A stretch of 64,000 bases of DNA from Actinacidiphila cocklensis (GCF_907177275.1 NZ_CAJSLV010000048.1:269476-333475), one strand, 5' to 3'. Shown: positions 16,048-27,524, counted from the stretch's first letter. Program-made: numbers and translations. Notes: generated from the sequence alone by a model not told the origin.

Positions 16048-19000
16048 GTGACCGGATTCGTACTGATGCGCGTCCGCGCCCACCGGCTGCTGCTCGCCGC
16101 CGCTCTGCTCACCGTGGTGCTCACCACCTGCGTGCTGGCCACCCTCGCCTCCTACACCGGCGCAATAGGCGACGCCGCACTGCGCCGCACCCTCCAGCAC
16201 CAGGCCGCGGACCGGTCCGCGTTCGACGTGAAGGCGTCGCTTTCCGGCGAGGACAGGACCGCCCTGGACCGGGCGGTACGCGACGAGCTGGACCGGGCCT
16301 TCGGCGGCCTGCCCGCACAGGTCAAGGCCAGCACCAGGTCGGGCCCCTACGGCCTGCCCACGGCGCTGCGCCCCGCGGGAGCGCCCAAGGACTCCGACCC
16401 CGACCTGACGCTGCTCGCGACGTTCGACCGGGCGCAGCTGACCCTCGTCGGCGGGAGCTGGCCCGCAGCCGCCGCCAAGGGTGCGCGGACCGTCCAGGCC
16501 GCGGTCCCGGAAACCGTCTCCCGGGCGCTGCACATTGCCGCGGGCCGGCAGATCACGCTGGCCGACCGGCTCGGCGGCCCCCCGCTGCGGATCGAGATCA
16601 CCGGGGTCTACCGCCCCACCGACCCCGGCTCGCCCTACTGGCAGCTCGACCCGCTCGCCGGACGCGGCGTCCACACCCTGGCCTTCACCACCTACGGCCC
16701 GCTGCTCGCCGACCCCGGCACCTTCGACTCGGGGCGGGTCGCCGCCGACGAGATGTCCTGGCAGGCCACCGGCGACTTCCGCAAGGCGAGCGCCGGCCGC
16801 ATCGACACCCTCGAATCCGCCGTCGAGGACACCACAGCGCGGCTGAAGGCGGACAAGGCCACCGGCGCCGCCCAGGCGAGCACCGGGCTGCCGGACCTGC
16901 TCGACGGGCTGCGCCGCAGCCTGCTGGTGACCCGCTCGACGCTGCTCATCGGCGCCTTCCAGCTGATCATCCTGGCCGCCTTCGCCCTGCTGCTGGTCGC
17001 CCAGCTGCTCGCCGAGGAAAGGGCCGGCGAGACGGCCCTGCTGCGCGCCCGCGGCGGATCGCGCGGCCGGGTGGCCCGGCTCGCCGCAGGGGAGGCGCTG
17101 CTCCTGGCGCTGCCCGCGGCACTGGTCGCGCCGCTGCTCGCGGGACCGGTCACGCATCTGCTGGCGGGCACCGGGGCGATGGCCCGCACCGGGGTCACCC
17201 TCGACGGCGGCAGCGCGGGCAGCGCCTGGCTGGTGGCCGGCGCCGCCGCACTGGCCTGCGCGCTCGCCGTGGTCGTACCCGCGCTGCGCTCCACCGGCTC
17301 CACCGCCCGCACCCGGCGCGGCGGCCTGCCGGGCGCGCTGCAGGCGGGCGCGGACGTCGCACTCCTGGTGATCGCCGGCGTCGCCTACTGGCAGCTCCAG
17401 CGCCGGGCCTCCGGCAGCGGCGCGCTCAGCTCGGACAAGTCGGGCGGGCTCGGCATCGACCCGGTGCTGGTGGCGGCGCCCGCGCTGTGCCTGCTGGCCG
17501 GCACCGTCCTGGTGCTGCGGCTGCTGCCGCCCGCAGCCCGGCTCGGCGAACGCCGCGCGGCCCGTGGCAGCGGCCTGGCCCTGGCACTGGCCGGGTGGCA
17601 GCTGGCCCGCCGCCCGCGGCGCGGCGCGGCGGCCGCACTGCTGCTGGTGCTCGCCGTGGCCATGGGCATGTTCTCCATCGGGCAGGGCGCGAGCTGGGAC
17701 CGCTCGCAGCGCGACCAGGCGGACTTCACCGTGGGCGCCGACCTGCGGGTGACCGGTATGACGACGCCGCCGTTCGGCCAGGCCGGCATCTTCACCGCCG
17801 TGCAGGGCGTCACCGCGGCCGCGCCCGCGGCCCGCGAGACGCTGCTGCTGCCCGGCGACCAGCACGCCACGGCCCTGGTCATGGACACCACGAAGGCCGC
17901 GAGCGCCATGCGCATCAGGTCCGACCTGACCGACGGCCGCCCGCTGCCCGCGCTGCTGGCACCGCTGCGTACCGCACCCGACGCCCGCGGCCTCGCCGTC
18001 GACGCCACGGCCCGCCAGGTGACCTTCGAGGCCACCTTGACGGCGCAGCGCGGCGGCAAGCCCGCGGGCGCCGACGACCAGCCGGACCACATCAGCGCCG
18101 CCGTCGTGGACGCCGAGGGCGTCTCGTACGACTTCGCGCTCGGCGACCTGCCGCCCGACGGCCGCCCGCACACCCTCACCCTCGACCTGGCCACCGCGGC
18201 GGGCAAGGGCTCCCCCGCGGGACCGCTGCGCCTCGTACGGTTCGAGTCGTCCTACCAGGTGCCCGCCCCGTCCGAGAGCCGGCGGCTCGCCCTGTCCTCG
18301 GCGCAGGTCACCCGGGCCGACGGCACCGTCGAGCCGCTGCGGATGCCGGCCGGCCGGCCGTGGCAGACCTCGGCCGGCTTCGACGACACCTCGCTCGGCG
18401 ACGTCCCCGGCGCGGTCACCCCGAGCGCCACTGCGGCGCAGGCCGGCGGCACCGCGCTGATCTCCCTCGGCTACGAGACCGGGAGCTTCTCGCTCGGCAC
18501 CGGCTCCTTCCAGCAGAGCGGCGGAACCCTGCGGGTCGGCGCGGGCACGTCCTCGCCCGCCCGGCTCACCGGCATCGCCACCGACGGCTACCTGCGGGCG
18601 GCGGGCGCGAAGGTCGGCGACACCGTCCAGGTGCAGCTCGGCAACGTGACCACTCCGGTGGTGATCAGCTCGGCCGTACGCGCCCTGCCGGGCACCGACG
18701 CGGCCACCGAGGCGGGCGCGCTGCTGCTCGACCTGCGGGCCGTCAACCGGGTGCTGGCAGCAGGCGACGCGCTGCCGATGCAGCCCACCGAGTGGTGGCT
18801 CGGCACCCGCCCCGGCGCCGCGGGCCGGGCCGCGGCCGCGCTGCGCGCCCGTACCGACGTGGACACGGTGCTGGACCGCGCCGCTGCCGCCGCGGACCTG
18901 CGGGCCGACCCGCTGGGCGCGGGTCCGCAGTCGGCGCTGCCCGCCGCGGTGATCGCCGCGGCGGTCCTGGCGGCGGTCGGCTTCGCGGTCGGCGCGATGG

Positions 19001-19344
19001 GCGCCGCCCGGGAGCGCCGCACCGAATTCGCGGTCCTGCGGGCGCTGGGGGCTCCACGCCGCAAACTCACCCGGATGCTGGCTGCCGAGCAGGGCCTGCT
19101 GGTGGTGGTCTCGCTCGCGGTGGGCCTGGCCCTCGGCACCTTCCTGACCCGGCTGATCACCCCGCTGATCATCCTGACCGGGCAGGCGACCCGGCCGGTC
19201 CCGCCGCTGGTGATCGAGCTGCCGGTGGGCCGGCTGGCCGAACTGCTCGCCGTACTGCTCGCCGCCCCGCTGCTGGTGCTCGTCGTGACCGCCGTGCGGC
19301 GCGGCGAACCGGCGGCGGCCCTGCGTCACCAGGCGGAGGACTGA
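16048..19344 (+). CDS. FtsX-like ABC transporter permease, first subunit
   Basis: Large membrane protein, 1098 residues, with two FtsX/MacB-type permease regions. The first helix is near residues 12-36, followed by an extracytoplasmic domain, three more helices (about 295-400) and further hydrophobic stretches. The C-terminal FtsX core starts at about 965 with GAMGAARERRTEFAVLRALGA, the loop that contacts the ATPase, and LRARGGSRGRVARL near 330 is a second such loop. The duplicated arrangement is typical of actinobacterial lipoprotein- or peptide-related ABC systems. GTG 16048 follows a G-rich run (GGACGGGGGCGG). The second permease begins 1 bp after the stop and the ATPase overlaps that one, so all three form one complex. 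The substrate is unknown. Confidence 0.85.
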   Translation: MTGFVLMRVRAHRLLLAAALLTVVLTTCVLATLASYTGAIGDAALRRTLQHQAADRSAFDVKASLSGEDRTALDRAVRDELDRAFGGLPAQVKASTRSGPYGLPTALRPAGAPKDSDPDLTLLATFDRAQLTLVGGSWPAAAAKGARTVQAAVPETVSRALHIAAGRQITLADRLGGPPLRIEITGVYRPTDPGSPYWQLDPLAGRGVHTLAFTTYGPLLADPGTFDSGRVAADEMSWQATGDFRKASAGRIDTLESAVEDTTARLKADKATGAAQASTGLPDLLDGLRRSLLVTRSTLLIGAFQLIILAAFALLLVAQLLAEERAGETALLRARGGSRGRVARLAAGEALLLALPAALVAPLLAGPVTHLLAGTGAMARTGVTLDGGSAGSAWLVAGAAALACALAVVVPALRSTGSTARTRRGGLPGALQAGADVALLVIAGVAYWQLQRRASGSGALSSDKSGGLGIDPVLVAAPALCLLAGTVLVLRLLPPAARLGERRAARGSGLALALAGWQLARRPRRGAAAALLLVLAVAMGMFSIGQGASWDRSQRDQADFTVGADLRVTGMTTPPFGQAGIFTAVQGVTAAAPAARETLLLPGDQHATALVMDTTKAASAMRIRSDLTDGRPLPALLAPLRTAPDARGLAVDATARQVTFEATLTAQRGGKPAGADDQPDHISAAVVDAEGVSYDFALGDLPPDGRPHTLTLDLATAAGKGSPAGPLRLVRFESSYQVPAPSESRRLALSSAQVTRADGTVEPLRMPAGRPWQTSAGFDDTSLGDVPGAVTPSATAAQAGGTALISLGYETGSFSLGTGSFQQSGGTLRVGAGTSSPARLTGIATDGYLRAAGAKVGDTVQVQLGNVTTPVVISSAVRALPGTDAATEAGALLLDLRAVNRVLAAGDALPMQPTEWWLGTRPGAAGRAAAALRARTDVDTVLDRAAAAADLRADPLGAGPQSALPAAVIAAAVLAAVGFAVGAMGAARERRTEFAVLRALGAPRRKLTRMLAAEQGLLVVVSLAVGLALGTFLTRLITPLIILTGQATRPVPPLVIELPVGRLAELLAVLLAAPLLVLVVTAVRRGEPAAALRHQAED

Positions 19345-19345
19345 C

Positions 19346-22129
19346 ATGCCGCTGACCGACACCTGGCTGCGGACCCGGCTGCGCGCCGCGCCCGTGGCAG
19401 CCCTCGCGCTGGCCGCCCTGGTCATGGCCACCGCCTTCCTGGCCGCGGCCCTGCCGCGGGCAGTGGACCGCTACGAGGACCGCTCGCTGCGGCAGGCCGT
19501 CACGGACGCCGCGCCCCGCGACCGCGGCGTGTCGCTGTCCGACGACTACGACACCTCGGGTGACCCGGCAGGCGAGAACAAGCTGGCCCCCGGCACCCTG
19601 GACGACGTCGAACGGAACTTCCGCGGCCTGCTGCGCCCGCCGCTGCGTATTGCCCCGGAAAACGTCGTGCAGGGCGTCAGGTCCGGCGCGGAGGCCGAGG
19701 TCCCCGACCCCGAACTGCCCCGCACCTCCGACCATGCGCCGGGCGCCGACCTGGTGGCCCAGGCGGGCCTCGCCGACCACGTGAAGGTGGTCTCGGGCGC
19801 GCTGCCCCGGCCCGAGCCCGCAGGTTCCGCCGCCCTCGCCTTCGACGGCGTGGTCACCGAGAAGACCGCGCGGGTGCTGCATCTGAAGGTGGGCCAGACC
19901 GTCCACCTGATGAAATTCGGCGCGAACCCGCTGTCGGTCACGATCAGCGGCATCGTGGCCCCGCGCGACCCTGCGGCCGGCTACTGGACCATGGACGACG
20001 ACATGCTCGCCCCGCTGGTCAGCTACCCGCCGCACCTGCCGATCGACCCGCCCCACACGTACTGGCACTTCACCGTCCTGATCGACCCCACCGCGGCCCG
20101 CTCCATCCCGCTGCTGGGCACGGGCGCGTCGATGTACTGGCACCACCCGCTGCAGACCGCGCGGCTGACCGCCCACGATGTGCCGGCGCTGCGCGCGGAG
20201 ATCGCCGCGCTCGGCAATGGGCCGCTGGCAACGCAGTTGGCCACGTCCACCGGTTCCTCGTCACTGCACGCGGTCGCCGGTGTCAGCGCGGTGCTGGACA
20301 GCTTCGCCGACGACCGGGCGGCCTCGCAGCCGCTGGTGCTCATCGCGGCCTTCGGCGTGGGCACCACGGCCCTCGCGGTGCTGCTGATGGCGGCGGGGCT
20401 GGCCGCGGACCGCAGGCGCGGCGAGATCTCACTGCTGCGCTCCCGCGGCGGCTCGCTGCGCGGCATCTTCCGCCGGCTGGTCACCGAGACCGCCGCGGCG
20501 GCGGTCCCTGCCGGGGCCGCTGGCACGGTGCTCGCGCTGCTGGTGCTGCCCACGGGCCGCTCCGCGGCCGCGCTGGCGCTGGGCGCGCTGGTCACCGCCG
20601 CGGGGACGCTGGCGATGCCGCTGCGGGCCACGCTGGCCGTACGGCGGCCGCGGCCGGCGGAGCGCGAGGACCTGGTGGCTCTGCGGCCCTCGCGGCGGCG
20701 GCTGGTGCTCGAACTGACCGTGACGGTGCTGGTGGCGGCCGCGGTGGCCGCGCTGCGGCGGCGGGGCACGGCGGACGGCGCCGACCCCTTCCTGGCCGCG
20801 GCGCCCGTGCTGGTCGCGGTGGCCGCCGCGCTGGTGCTGCTGCGGCTCTACCCGCTGCCGCTGCGCCGGCTGGCACGTCCCGCGGCACGGCTGCGGGGCG
20901 CGGTGACGCACCTCGGCCTTGCCAGGGCCGGACGGGCCTCCTCCGGCGGGCAGCTGCCGCTGCTGGCCCTGCTGGTGGCGCTGACCGTGGCGTCCTTCGG
21001 CGGCTCGGTGCTGGCCGGGATCAGCCACGCCAGGGACCAGGCCGCGGCGGCGGCGGTCGGCGCCGACGCCCGGGTCGACTCGATCTACCCGCTGGACGCC
21101 GAACTGCCCGCCCAGGTCGCGAAGGTGCCGGGGGTCGGCGACGTGGCCGCGGTCCGGATCGAGCCGCACGCCGCCAACCAGGACATCCAGCTGAACTTCG
21201 ACCTGCTGATCGTCGACGACCCGGCCGTCTACGCGCGCATCACCCGCTCGACGGGCCTGCCGGCCTTCCCCGCGGACGCGCTCGGCGCCGGGGTCGCCGC
21301 GGGCTCGCACGGCCCGCTGCCCGCCGTGGTCTCGCCGAGGATCGCCGACCTGCTCGGCGGCGGCACGAAGCCGGTCGAGACCGGTGTCGGCGTCAGCGAC
21401 ATCCGGCCGGCGGCGACCCTGGAGGCCACTCCCGCCGTCGGCGACGGCGACTTCGTGATCATCTCGGGGCGGCAGCTGCACGCGCAGCACCCGCGGCTCG
21501 CCGCGTTCCCGCAGTACGGCGGCCCGACCCTGCTGCTGGCCGGCACCGCGCACGGGCAGCACATCGACGCGGCGGCCCTGCGCAAGGTCGCCGCGGGGGG
21601 CAGCAGCCCGGCCACGGTGCAGCTGCGCAGCGACAAGCGGGCGGAGCTGTCCGACAGCCCGCTGCAGCGCGGCGCCCGCAACCTGTACCTGGCGGCGGTC
21701 ACGGCCGGGGCCGGCTACAGCGTGCTCGCGCTGCTGCTGTCGCTGATGGCCGCCGCGCCCGGCCGGCTGGCGCTGCTGGCCAGGCTGCGCACCCTGGGGA
21801 TGCCGCAGCGGCAGTCCCGGCGGCTGGTGCTGCTCGAAATGCTGCCGCAGGTGCTGCTGGCCGCCGTGGGAGGGGTGCTGGTGGGCCTCGCGGTCGTTCC
21901 GCTGCTCGGCCCCGGCATCGACCTGCACGCCCTCACCTTCGGCAGCAGTGTGCGCACGCAGACGCAGCCGCCTTCCAGCGGGGTCGGGCTGCGCGCCGAC
22001 CCCTGGTCCCTGGCCCTGCCCTCGGCCGGCCTGCTGCTCCTCGCCTGCGTGGTGCTGCTGGGGCAGGCCTGGGTGAGCGGGCGACGCCGAGAGAGCACCG
22101 AGTTGAGAGCGGGTGACCGGACGACATGA
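19346..22129 (+). CDS. FtsX-like ABC transporter permease, second subunit
   Basis: Partner permease of 927 residues with the same plan as the first subunit: an N-terminal helix (about 12-34), a large external domain, helices near 330-440 around the coupling loop DRRRGEISLLRSRGGS, and a C-terminal helix bundle ending GRRRESTELRAG. The C-terminal coupling loop ARLRTLGMPQRQSRRL precedes the last helices. The two differ enough in length and sequence to form a heterodimer rather than being a recent duplication. The stop overlaps the ATPase start as ATGA. No substrate clue is present beyond the MacB/LolCDE-like layout, which fits extrusion of, or mechanical work on, envelope components. Confidence 0.85.
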   Translation: MPLTDTWLRTRLRAAPVAALALAALVMATAFLAAALPRAVDRYEDRSLRQAVTDAAPRDRGVSLSDDYDTSGDPAGENKLAPGTLDDVERNFRGLLRPPLRIAPENVVQGVRSGAEAEVPDPELPRTSDHAPGADLVAQAGLADHVKVVSGALPRPEPAGSAALAFDGVVTEKTARVLHLKVGQTVHLMKFGANPLSVTISGIVAPRDPAAGYWTMDDDMLAPLVSYPPHLPIDPPHTYWHFTVLIDPTAARSIPLLGTGASMYWHHPLQTARLTAHDVPALRAEIAALGNGPLATQLATSTGSSSLHAVAGVSAVLDSFADDRAASQPLVLIAAFGVGTTALAVLLMAAGLAADRRRGEISLLRSRGGSLRGIFRRLVTETAAAAVPAGAAGTVLALLVLPTGRSAAALALGALVTAAGTLAMPLRATLAVRRPRPAEREDLVALRPSRRRLVLELTVTVLVAAAVAALRRRGTADGADPFLAAAPVLVAVAAALVLLRLYPLPLRRLARPAARLRGAVTHLGLARAGRASSGGQLPLLALLVALTVASFGGSVLAGISHARDQAAAAAVGADARVDSIYPLDAELPAQVAKVPGVGDVAAVRIEPHAANQDIQLNFDLLIVDDPAVYARITRSTGLPAFPADALGAGVAAGSHGPLPAVVSPRIADLLGGGTKPVETGVGVSDIRPAATLEATPAVGDGDFVIISGRQLHAQHPRLAAFPQYGGPTLLLAGTAHGQHIDAAALRKVAAGGSSPATVQLRSDKRAELSDSPLQRGARNLYLAAVTAGAGYSVLALLLSLMAAAPGRLALLARLRTLGMPQRQSRRLVLLEMLPQVLLAAVGGVLVGLAVVPLLGPGIDLHALTFGSSVRTQTQPPSSGVGLRADPWSLALPSAGLLLLACVVLLGQAWVSGRRRESTELRAGDRTT

Positions 22130-23187
22130 GCGGACACGGGACGACGGAGGAGCCGGGCTCCGGCACTCCGGGTGCGGCGGCGCGTACCGCCGCGGGTACG
22201 GCTCCGGCTCCGGGTGCGACCCCGGCTCCGGCCAGCCTCGCGGAGCTGGAGCGGCAGGTCGCGGAGCGGCGTGACGGACCCGCCTACGGCCAGGACTCGC
22301 TGATCAGCTGCGACCGGCTGGTCCGGATCTTCACCGCGGACGGCGTGGAGGTGCAGGCGCTGCAGGGCCTGGACCTGCTCGTCGGGAAGGGCGAGCTGAT
22401 GGCGCTGGTCGGGGCGTCGGGCAGCGGCAAGTCCACGCTGCTCAACATCCTGGCCGGGCTCGACGTCCCGACCGCGGGCGCGGCCTCGGTCGGCGGCTAC
22501 GACCTGCTCGCCATGGACGCCAAGTCCCGGCTCCGGTACCGCCGGGAGGTCGTCGGCTTCATCTGGCAGCAGACCGCGCGCAACCTGCTGCCGTATCTGA
22601 CCGCCGCCCAGAACGTCGTCCTGCCCATGCAGCTGTCCGGCCGCGGCGGGCTGCGGCACAAGCGGCAGCGCTCCGCCCGCGCCGCCGAACTGCTCGGCAT
22701 CCTGGGCGTCTCGCACTGCCACGACCGGCACCCGGCCCAGATGTCCGGCGGCGAGCAGCAGCGGGCCGCCATCGCGGTCGCCCTGGCCAACGACCCGGCC
22801 GTCGTCCTCGCCGACGAGCCCACGGGCGAGCTGGACTCCGCCACCGCGGAGCAGGTCTTCGGCGCCTTCCGCACCGCCAACGAGCAGCTGGGTACCACCG
22901 TCGTGGTCGTCACCCACGACCAGTCCGTCGCGGACGCGGTGCACCGCACAGTCGCCATCAGGGACGGCCGCACCGCCTCCGAGGTCGTGCGCCGCACCGA
23001 GATCGACGAGCACGGCCAGGAGTCGGTGGTGGCCCGCGAGTACGCCACCGTGGACCGGGCCGGCCGGCTCCAGCTCCCCCGCGACTACACCGAAGCCCTG
23101 GCCATCCGCCGCCGCGTCCTGCTGGAGCTCCAGCAGGACCACATCACGGTCCGCCCCGACGACCACCCCGCCCAGCAGCAGGACTGA
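22126..23187 (+). CDS. ABC transporter ATP-binding protein (MacB/LolD type)
   Basis: ATPase of the FtsX-type system, 353 residues. An Ala/Pro/Thr-rich N-terminal extension of about 60 residues precedes the nucleotide-binding domain. Walker A is GASGSGKST (near 98-106), the Q-loop region is WQQTARNLLPYLTAAQNV, the signature is MSGGEQQR, Walker B is VVLADEPTGELD, and the switch His is in VVTHDQ. The MacB/LolD group is recognised by ADEPTGELD. The C-terminal 80 residues carry a family-specific tail. Translation is coupled to the second permease by ATGA. Confidence 0.93.
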   Translation: MSGHGTTEEPGSGTPGAAARTAAGTAPAPGATPAPASLAELERQVAERRDGPAYGQDSLISCDRLVRIFTADGVEVQALQGLDLLVGKGELMALVGASGSGKSTLLNILAGLDVPTAGAASVGGYDLLAMDAKSRLRYRREVVGFIWQQTARNLLPYLTAAQNVVLPMQLSGRGGLRHKRQRSARAAELLGILGVSHCHDRHPAQMSGGEQQRAAIAVALANDPAVVLADEPTGELDSATAEQVFGAFRTANEQLGTTVVVVTHDQSVADAVHRTVAIRDGRTASEVVRRTEIDEHGQESVVAREYATVDRAGRLQLPRDYTEALAIRRRVLLELQQDHITVRPDDHPAQQQD

Positions 23188-23207
23188 CCGCGGAGCGGCC
23201 GGTGCCG

Positions 23208-23900
23208 TCAGGCCGGCGAGAAGCTCAGGCCCGCGGCGGCCGACTCCCGCCGCACCGCCACCGAGCCGTAGCCGGTGCGCAGTCGCGTCCACGGCCCCGC
23301 TGCCAGCAGCGCGACGGCGTCGTCGCCGTCCCCGCGCAGGAAGCCCAGCGCGTGGGCCGCGTGCACAACCCGCAGGGTGGTGCCCTGGTAGGGCCGCGTC
23401 CACAGCTCCTCGGCGAGCGCGTCGAGCGCCGCCCGGGTCCGCTCCTGCTCGGGCAGCGCCTCGGTACGTGCCCGGAACTCCGCGACCGCCTCGACCGCGG
23501 CCTTCCGCACCTGCCCCGGGTCGAACTCCGCCACCCGCTGCCATCCGCTCTGCGGCGGCAGCAGCCCTGCCCAGGCAGGACCGGTCACGGACGGCGGCAG
23601 CTCGAAGCCCTCAGCCGCCGCCGACACCGCTTCGAGCAGCTGGCCGGCCGACACCGTCGCGTCGACGGCCGCTGCCAGCGCGTCGGCGCCGCGCACCGCC
23701 GTGCTGCGCACGGCGAGCACACCGCCGAACGGCGGGTGCCCGAAGACCCCCAGCGCCGGTTCGCCCGCCGCGGACCGCAGCCGCACCACGGCCGCCTTGT
23801 CCCAGCGCACCAGCCGCCCGAGGAAGGCGGCGAGGTCCGCCGCCTCCCCCGCGCTGTCGCCGGCGCCGTCGTGGCCGAGAGCCAGCCGGACCGCGCTCAT
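23208..23900 (-). CDS. Conserved actinobacterial protein of unknown function
   Basis: Not recognised as a named family. The 230 residues are mixed alpha/beta, rich in Ala and Val, without signal peptide, membrane helix or metal motif. Segments such as WDKAAVVRLRS, VFGHPPFGGVLAVRS and GYGSVAVRR recall small conserved streptomycete proteins found beside the thioesterase gene. It begins inside the end of the thioesterase gene (4-bp overlap), so the two are translationally coupled, and it ends convergent with the ABC ATPase across 20 bp. A role linked to the thioesterase is possible but unsupported. Confidence 0.75.
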   Translation of the reverse strand: MSAVRLALGHDGAGDSAGEAADLAAFLGRLVRWDKAAVVRLRSAAGEPALGVFGHPPFGGVLAVRSTAVRGADALAAAVDATVSAGQLLEAVSAAAEGFELPPSVTGPAWAGLLPPQSGWQRVAEFDPGQVRKAAVEAVAEFRARTEALPEQERTRAALDALAEELWTRPYQGTTLRVVHAAHALGFLRGDGDDAVALLAAGPWTRLRTGYGSVAVRRESAAAGLSFSPA

Positions 23901-24321
23901 ACGGCGACGGATCCCTCGTCGTCGCGGTACTTCTCCAGGAAGGTCCGCTCCTCGGCCGTGATCCGCCGGGGCCGCCCCGCGGCCAGGTTGTACGGCACCA
24001 CGACGGTCGACGCCCGCGCGTAGACCGTCTCCGCGTCCTTGACCTCGTAGCGGACCGTCATGGACGCCGCCGTTATGTCGATCACCCAGGTCTCGATGTC
24101 CACCGGCGCGTGCCGGTGCACCAGCGGCTTCAGGTAGTCGATCTCGTGCCGAGCCACGACGGAGCCGCCGGTGAAGGACGCGCTTCCCTCGCCCGGCGCC
24201 AGGCGGAACATGAAGTCGATCCTGGCCTCCTCCAGATACCGGAGGAAGGCCACGTTGTTGACGTGCCCGAAGGCGTCCATGTCCGCCCAGCGCAGCGGGC
24301 AGCGGAAGATGTGTCGTGCCA

Positions 24322-24322
<1 letters not shown>
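23897..24322 (-). CDS. Acyl-CoA thioesterase, 4HBT hot-dog fold
   Basis: Small hot-dog-fold enzyme of 141 residues, as in the YbgC/FadM-type 4-hydroxybenzoyl-CoA thioesterase family. The signature WADMDAFGHVNNVAFLRYLEEARIDF places the catalytic Asp in DMDAFGHVNN, and EIDYLKPL and VRYEVKDAETVYARAS complete the sheet. Predicted reaction: hydrolysis of an acyl-CoA to the acid and free CoA in the cytoplasm. ATG 24322 overlaps the EttA stop as ATGA, so it is co-translated with ettA. Chain specificity cannot be read from sequence. Confidence 0.9.
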
Positions 24323-25986
<1,664 letters not shown>

Positions 25987-26085
25987 GAGAAACCGTCCGG
26001 CAGATCGAGAAGGGCCAATGTGCGGCTCCGCCGCGTGAGGGCAGATACACCCCATCTTGCCAGCCGTCCACCCTTGCGGGCGAAT

Positions 26086-26120
26086 GGGTCCCGGCGCCGG
26101 GTGCGGGGGCGCCGGGACCC
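26086..26120 (-). terminator. Strong hairpin terminator after the thioester surface protein gene
   Basis: GGGTCCCGGCGCC and GGCGCCGGGACCC form a perfect 13-bp stem with a 9-base loop, starting 6 bp past the stop at 26127. It is the most stable-looking stem in the window and separates this gene from ettA. Confidence 0.75.
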
Positions 26121-26126
26121 GGTGGG

Positions 26127-27524
26127 TCACTCCGCGCCGGTGGCGTTCTTCTTGCGGCGGAAGAAGAACACCGCGCCGCCGCCGAGGACGACCAGGGCGA
26201 TGGCTATCCCGGCGATCATGGGCGTGGCGTTGCTGCTGCCGGTCGCTGCCAGGTCCTGGTCACTGCCGGCCGGGCTCGGCTGGTTCGCCGGGGTGGTCGG
26301 CACGGTGGTCGCGCTCTTGCAGTCCAGCACGCCCTCGAAGGACTTCACCGACGTGTCGGGCAGGGTGACGTCGATCTTGTAGTGCTGGTCCTCGGCCACG
26401 GGAACCAGGACGGTCTGCGAACCGCCCGGGGCGACGGTGTAGTCCTTGCCGCCCAGGGTGAAGACCAGGTCCTCGTCGCCCTTGTTGGCCGCGGTGACGT
26501 CGACGCCGCCCTTGGCGCAGTTCACCTTGGCGCTCACCGCCGGTATCGCGCCCTTCTTCGCCCACGTGGCCGTGGCCTGCGCGGTCAGCGGGGTGGTGTC
26601 GGAGCCGGCCAGGATCTGGGTCTGGCTCGCGACGTCGTTGGCACCGAAACCGGTGAAGGCGCGACCGACCGGCACCGTGGTGGTGGCGGTCACCTTCACG
26701 GTGGCGGTGCCGTCCTTGGTGCCCGCGGGGACGTCGAAGTACAGCTTGCTGCCGTCCTTCGCCGTGGTCACCGGCTTGCCGTCGGCGTCCACCAGCTTGA
26801 CTCCCGCGGCGTCGGGGGCGATCTCCGCCGTGGCGGTGGCGGCGTTGGTGTGCACGGTCACCGGGCCGATGCGGTCGCCGGACTTGCCCGAGACCGAGGG
26901 CGGGTCCAGGGTCAGCGACGCGTCGGGCTCGGCGACGGCGACAGCCGTCGTGGACAGGTAGTCGGCCAGCTGCTCGGCCGCCGGGTCGTTCGCCTTGGCC
27001 GTCGGGTCGTCCGAGAGGCGCCAGATGGCGACCTGGGTGCCCGCCGCCGCGGTCTTCTTGGTCAGCGGCCCGGCCCCTGCGGTCTTCGCCAGCGCGTCGA
27101 GGTCATCGACCTGCGGGAAGGAGTGGTTGAGTATCCACGCGATCTTCCCCGCCTTGGTGCGGTCCTTGCCCTGCTGGTAGAGCGATGTCGCGCTCCAGGG
27201 CACCTCCTGGTACTGCGCCTTCGGCTTGGTGGAGTTGAACAGGTCGATGCAGTACGTGTAGATGCTCTTGCCGCCGCCGAGGTCCATCTTGAACAGGCCG
27301 GCGGTCTCATGGCTGTTCGTCTTGCCGTCCTTGGTGGCGACCGTGGCGACATCCGAGAGATCACTCTGGATGCCGTCGAGAACGGCCGTCGCGCCGCTGG
27401 ACGACGGGGTCGCGTCGTCCGCGACCGCGCTTCCCGCGCCGGCGAAGGCGCCTGCCGCGAGCAGGCCGGTGGCAATACCGGCCGCCGCGATGCGGGCAGC
27501 GCTCCGCCTGTAGGTGGTGAACAT
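26127..27524 (-). CDS. Sortase-anchored thioester (TQXA) surface protein
   Basis: Secreted, wall-anchored protein of 465 residues. The signal peptide spans about 1-35 (ARIAAAGIATGLLAAGAFAG, then SAVA). The TQXA-type thioester domain follows: Cys92 in TYCIDLF and Gln164 in GTQVAIWRLSDD are the pair that forms the Cys-Gln thioester in this family, which lets Gram-positive adhesins bond covalently to amines on other surfaces. Ig-like repeats fill about 200-400. The C-terminus has LAATG at 425-429, a hydrophobic helix and RRKKNATGAE, a sortase signal of the LAXTG class used by class E sortases in Streptomyces. ATG 27524 has GGAGGGG at good spacing. A hypha-surface adhesion role is inferred. No sortase is encoded nearby. 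Confidence 0.9.
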   Translation of the reverse strand: MFTTYRRSAARIAAAGIATGLLAAGAFAGAGSAVADDATPSSSGATAVLDGIQSDLSDVATVATKDGKTNSHETAGLFKMDLGGGKSIYTYCIDLFNSTKPKAQYQEVPWSATSLYQQGKDRTKAGKIAWILNHSFPQVDDLDALAKTAGAGPLTKKTAAAGTQVAIWRLSDDPTAKANDPAAEQLADYLSTTAVAVAEPDASLTLDPPSVSGKSGDRIGPVTVHTNAATATAEIAPDAAGVKLVDADGKPVTTAKDGSKLYFDVPAGTKDGTATVKVTATTTVPVGRAFTGFGANDVASQTQILAGSDTTPLTAQATATWAKKGAIPAVSAKVNCAKGGVDVTAANKGDEDLVFTLGGKDYTVAPGGSQTVLVPVAEDQHYKIDVTLPDTSVKSFEGVLDCKSATTVPTTPANQPSPAGSDQDLAATGSSNATPMIAGIAIALVVLGGGAVFFFRRKKNATGAE

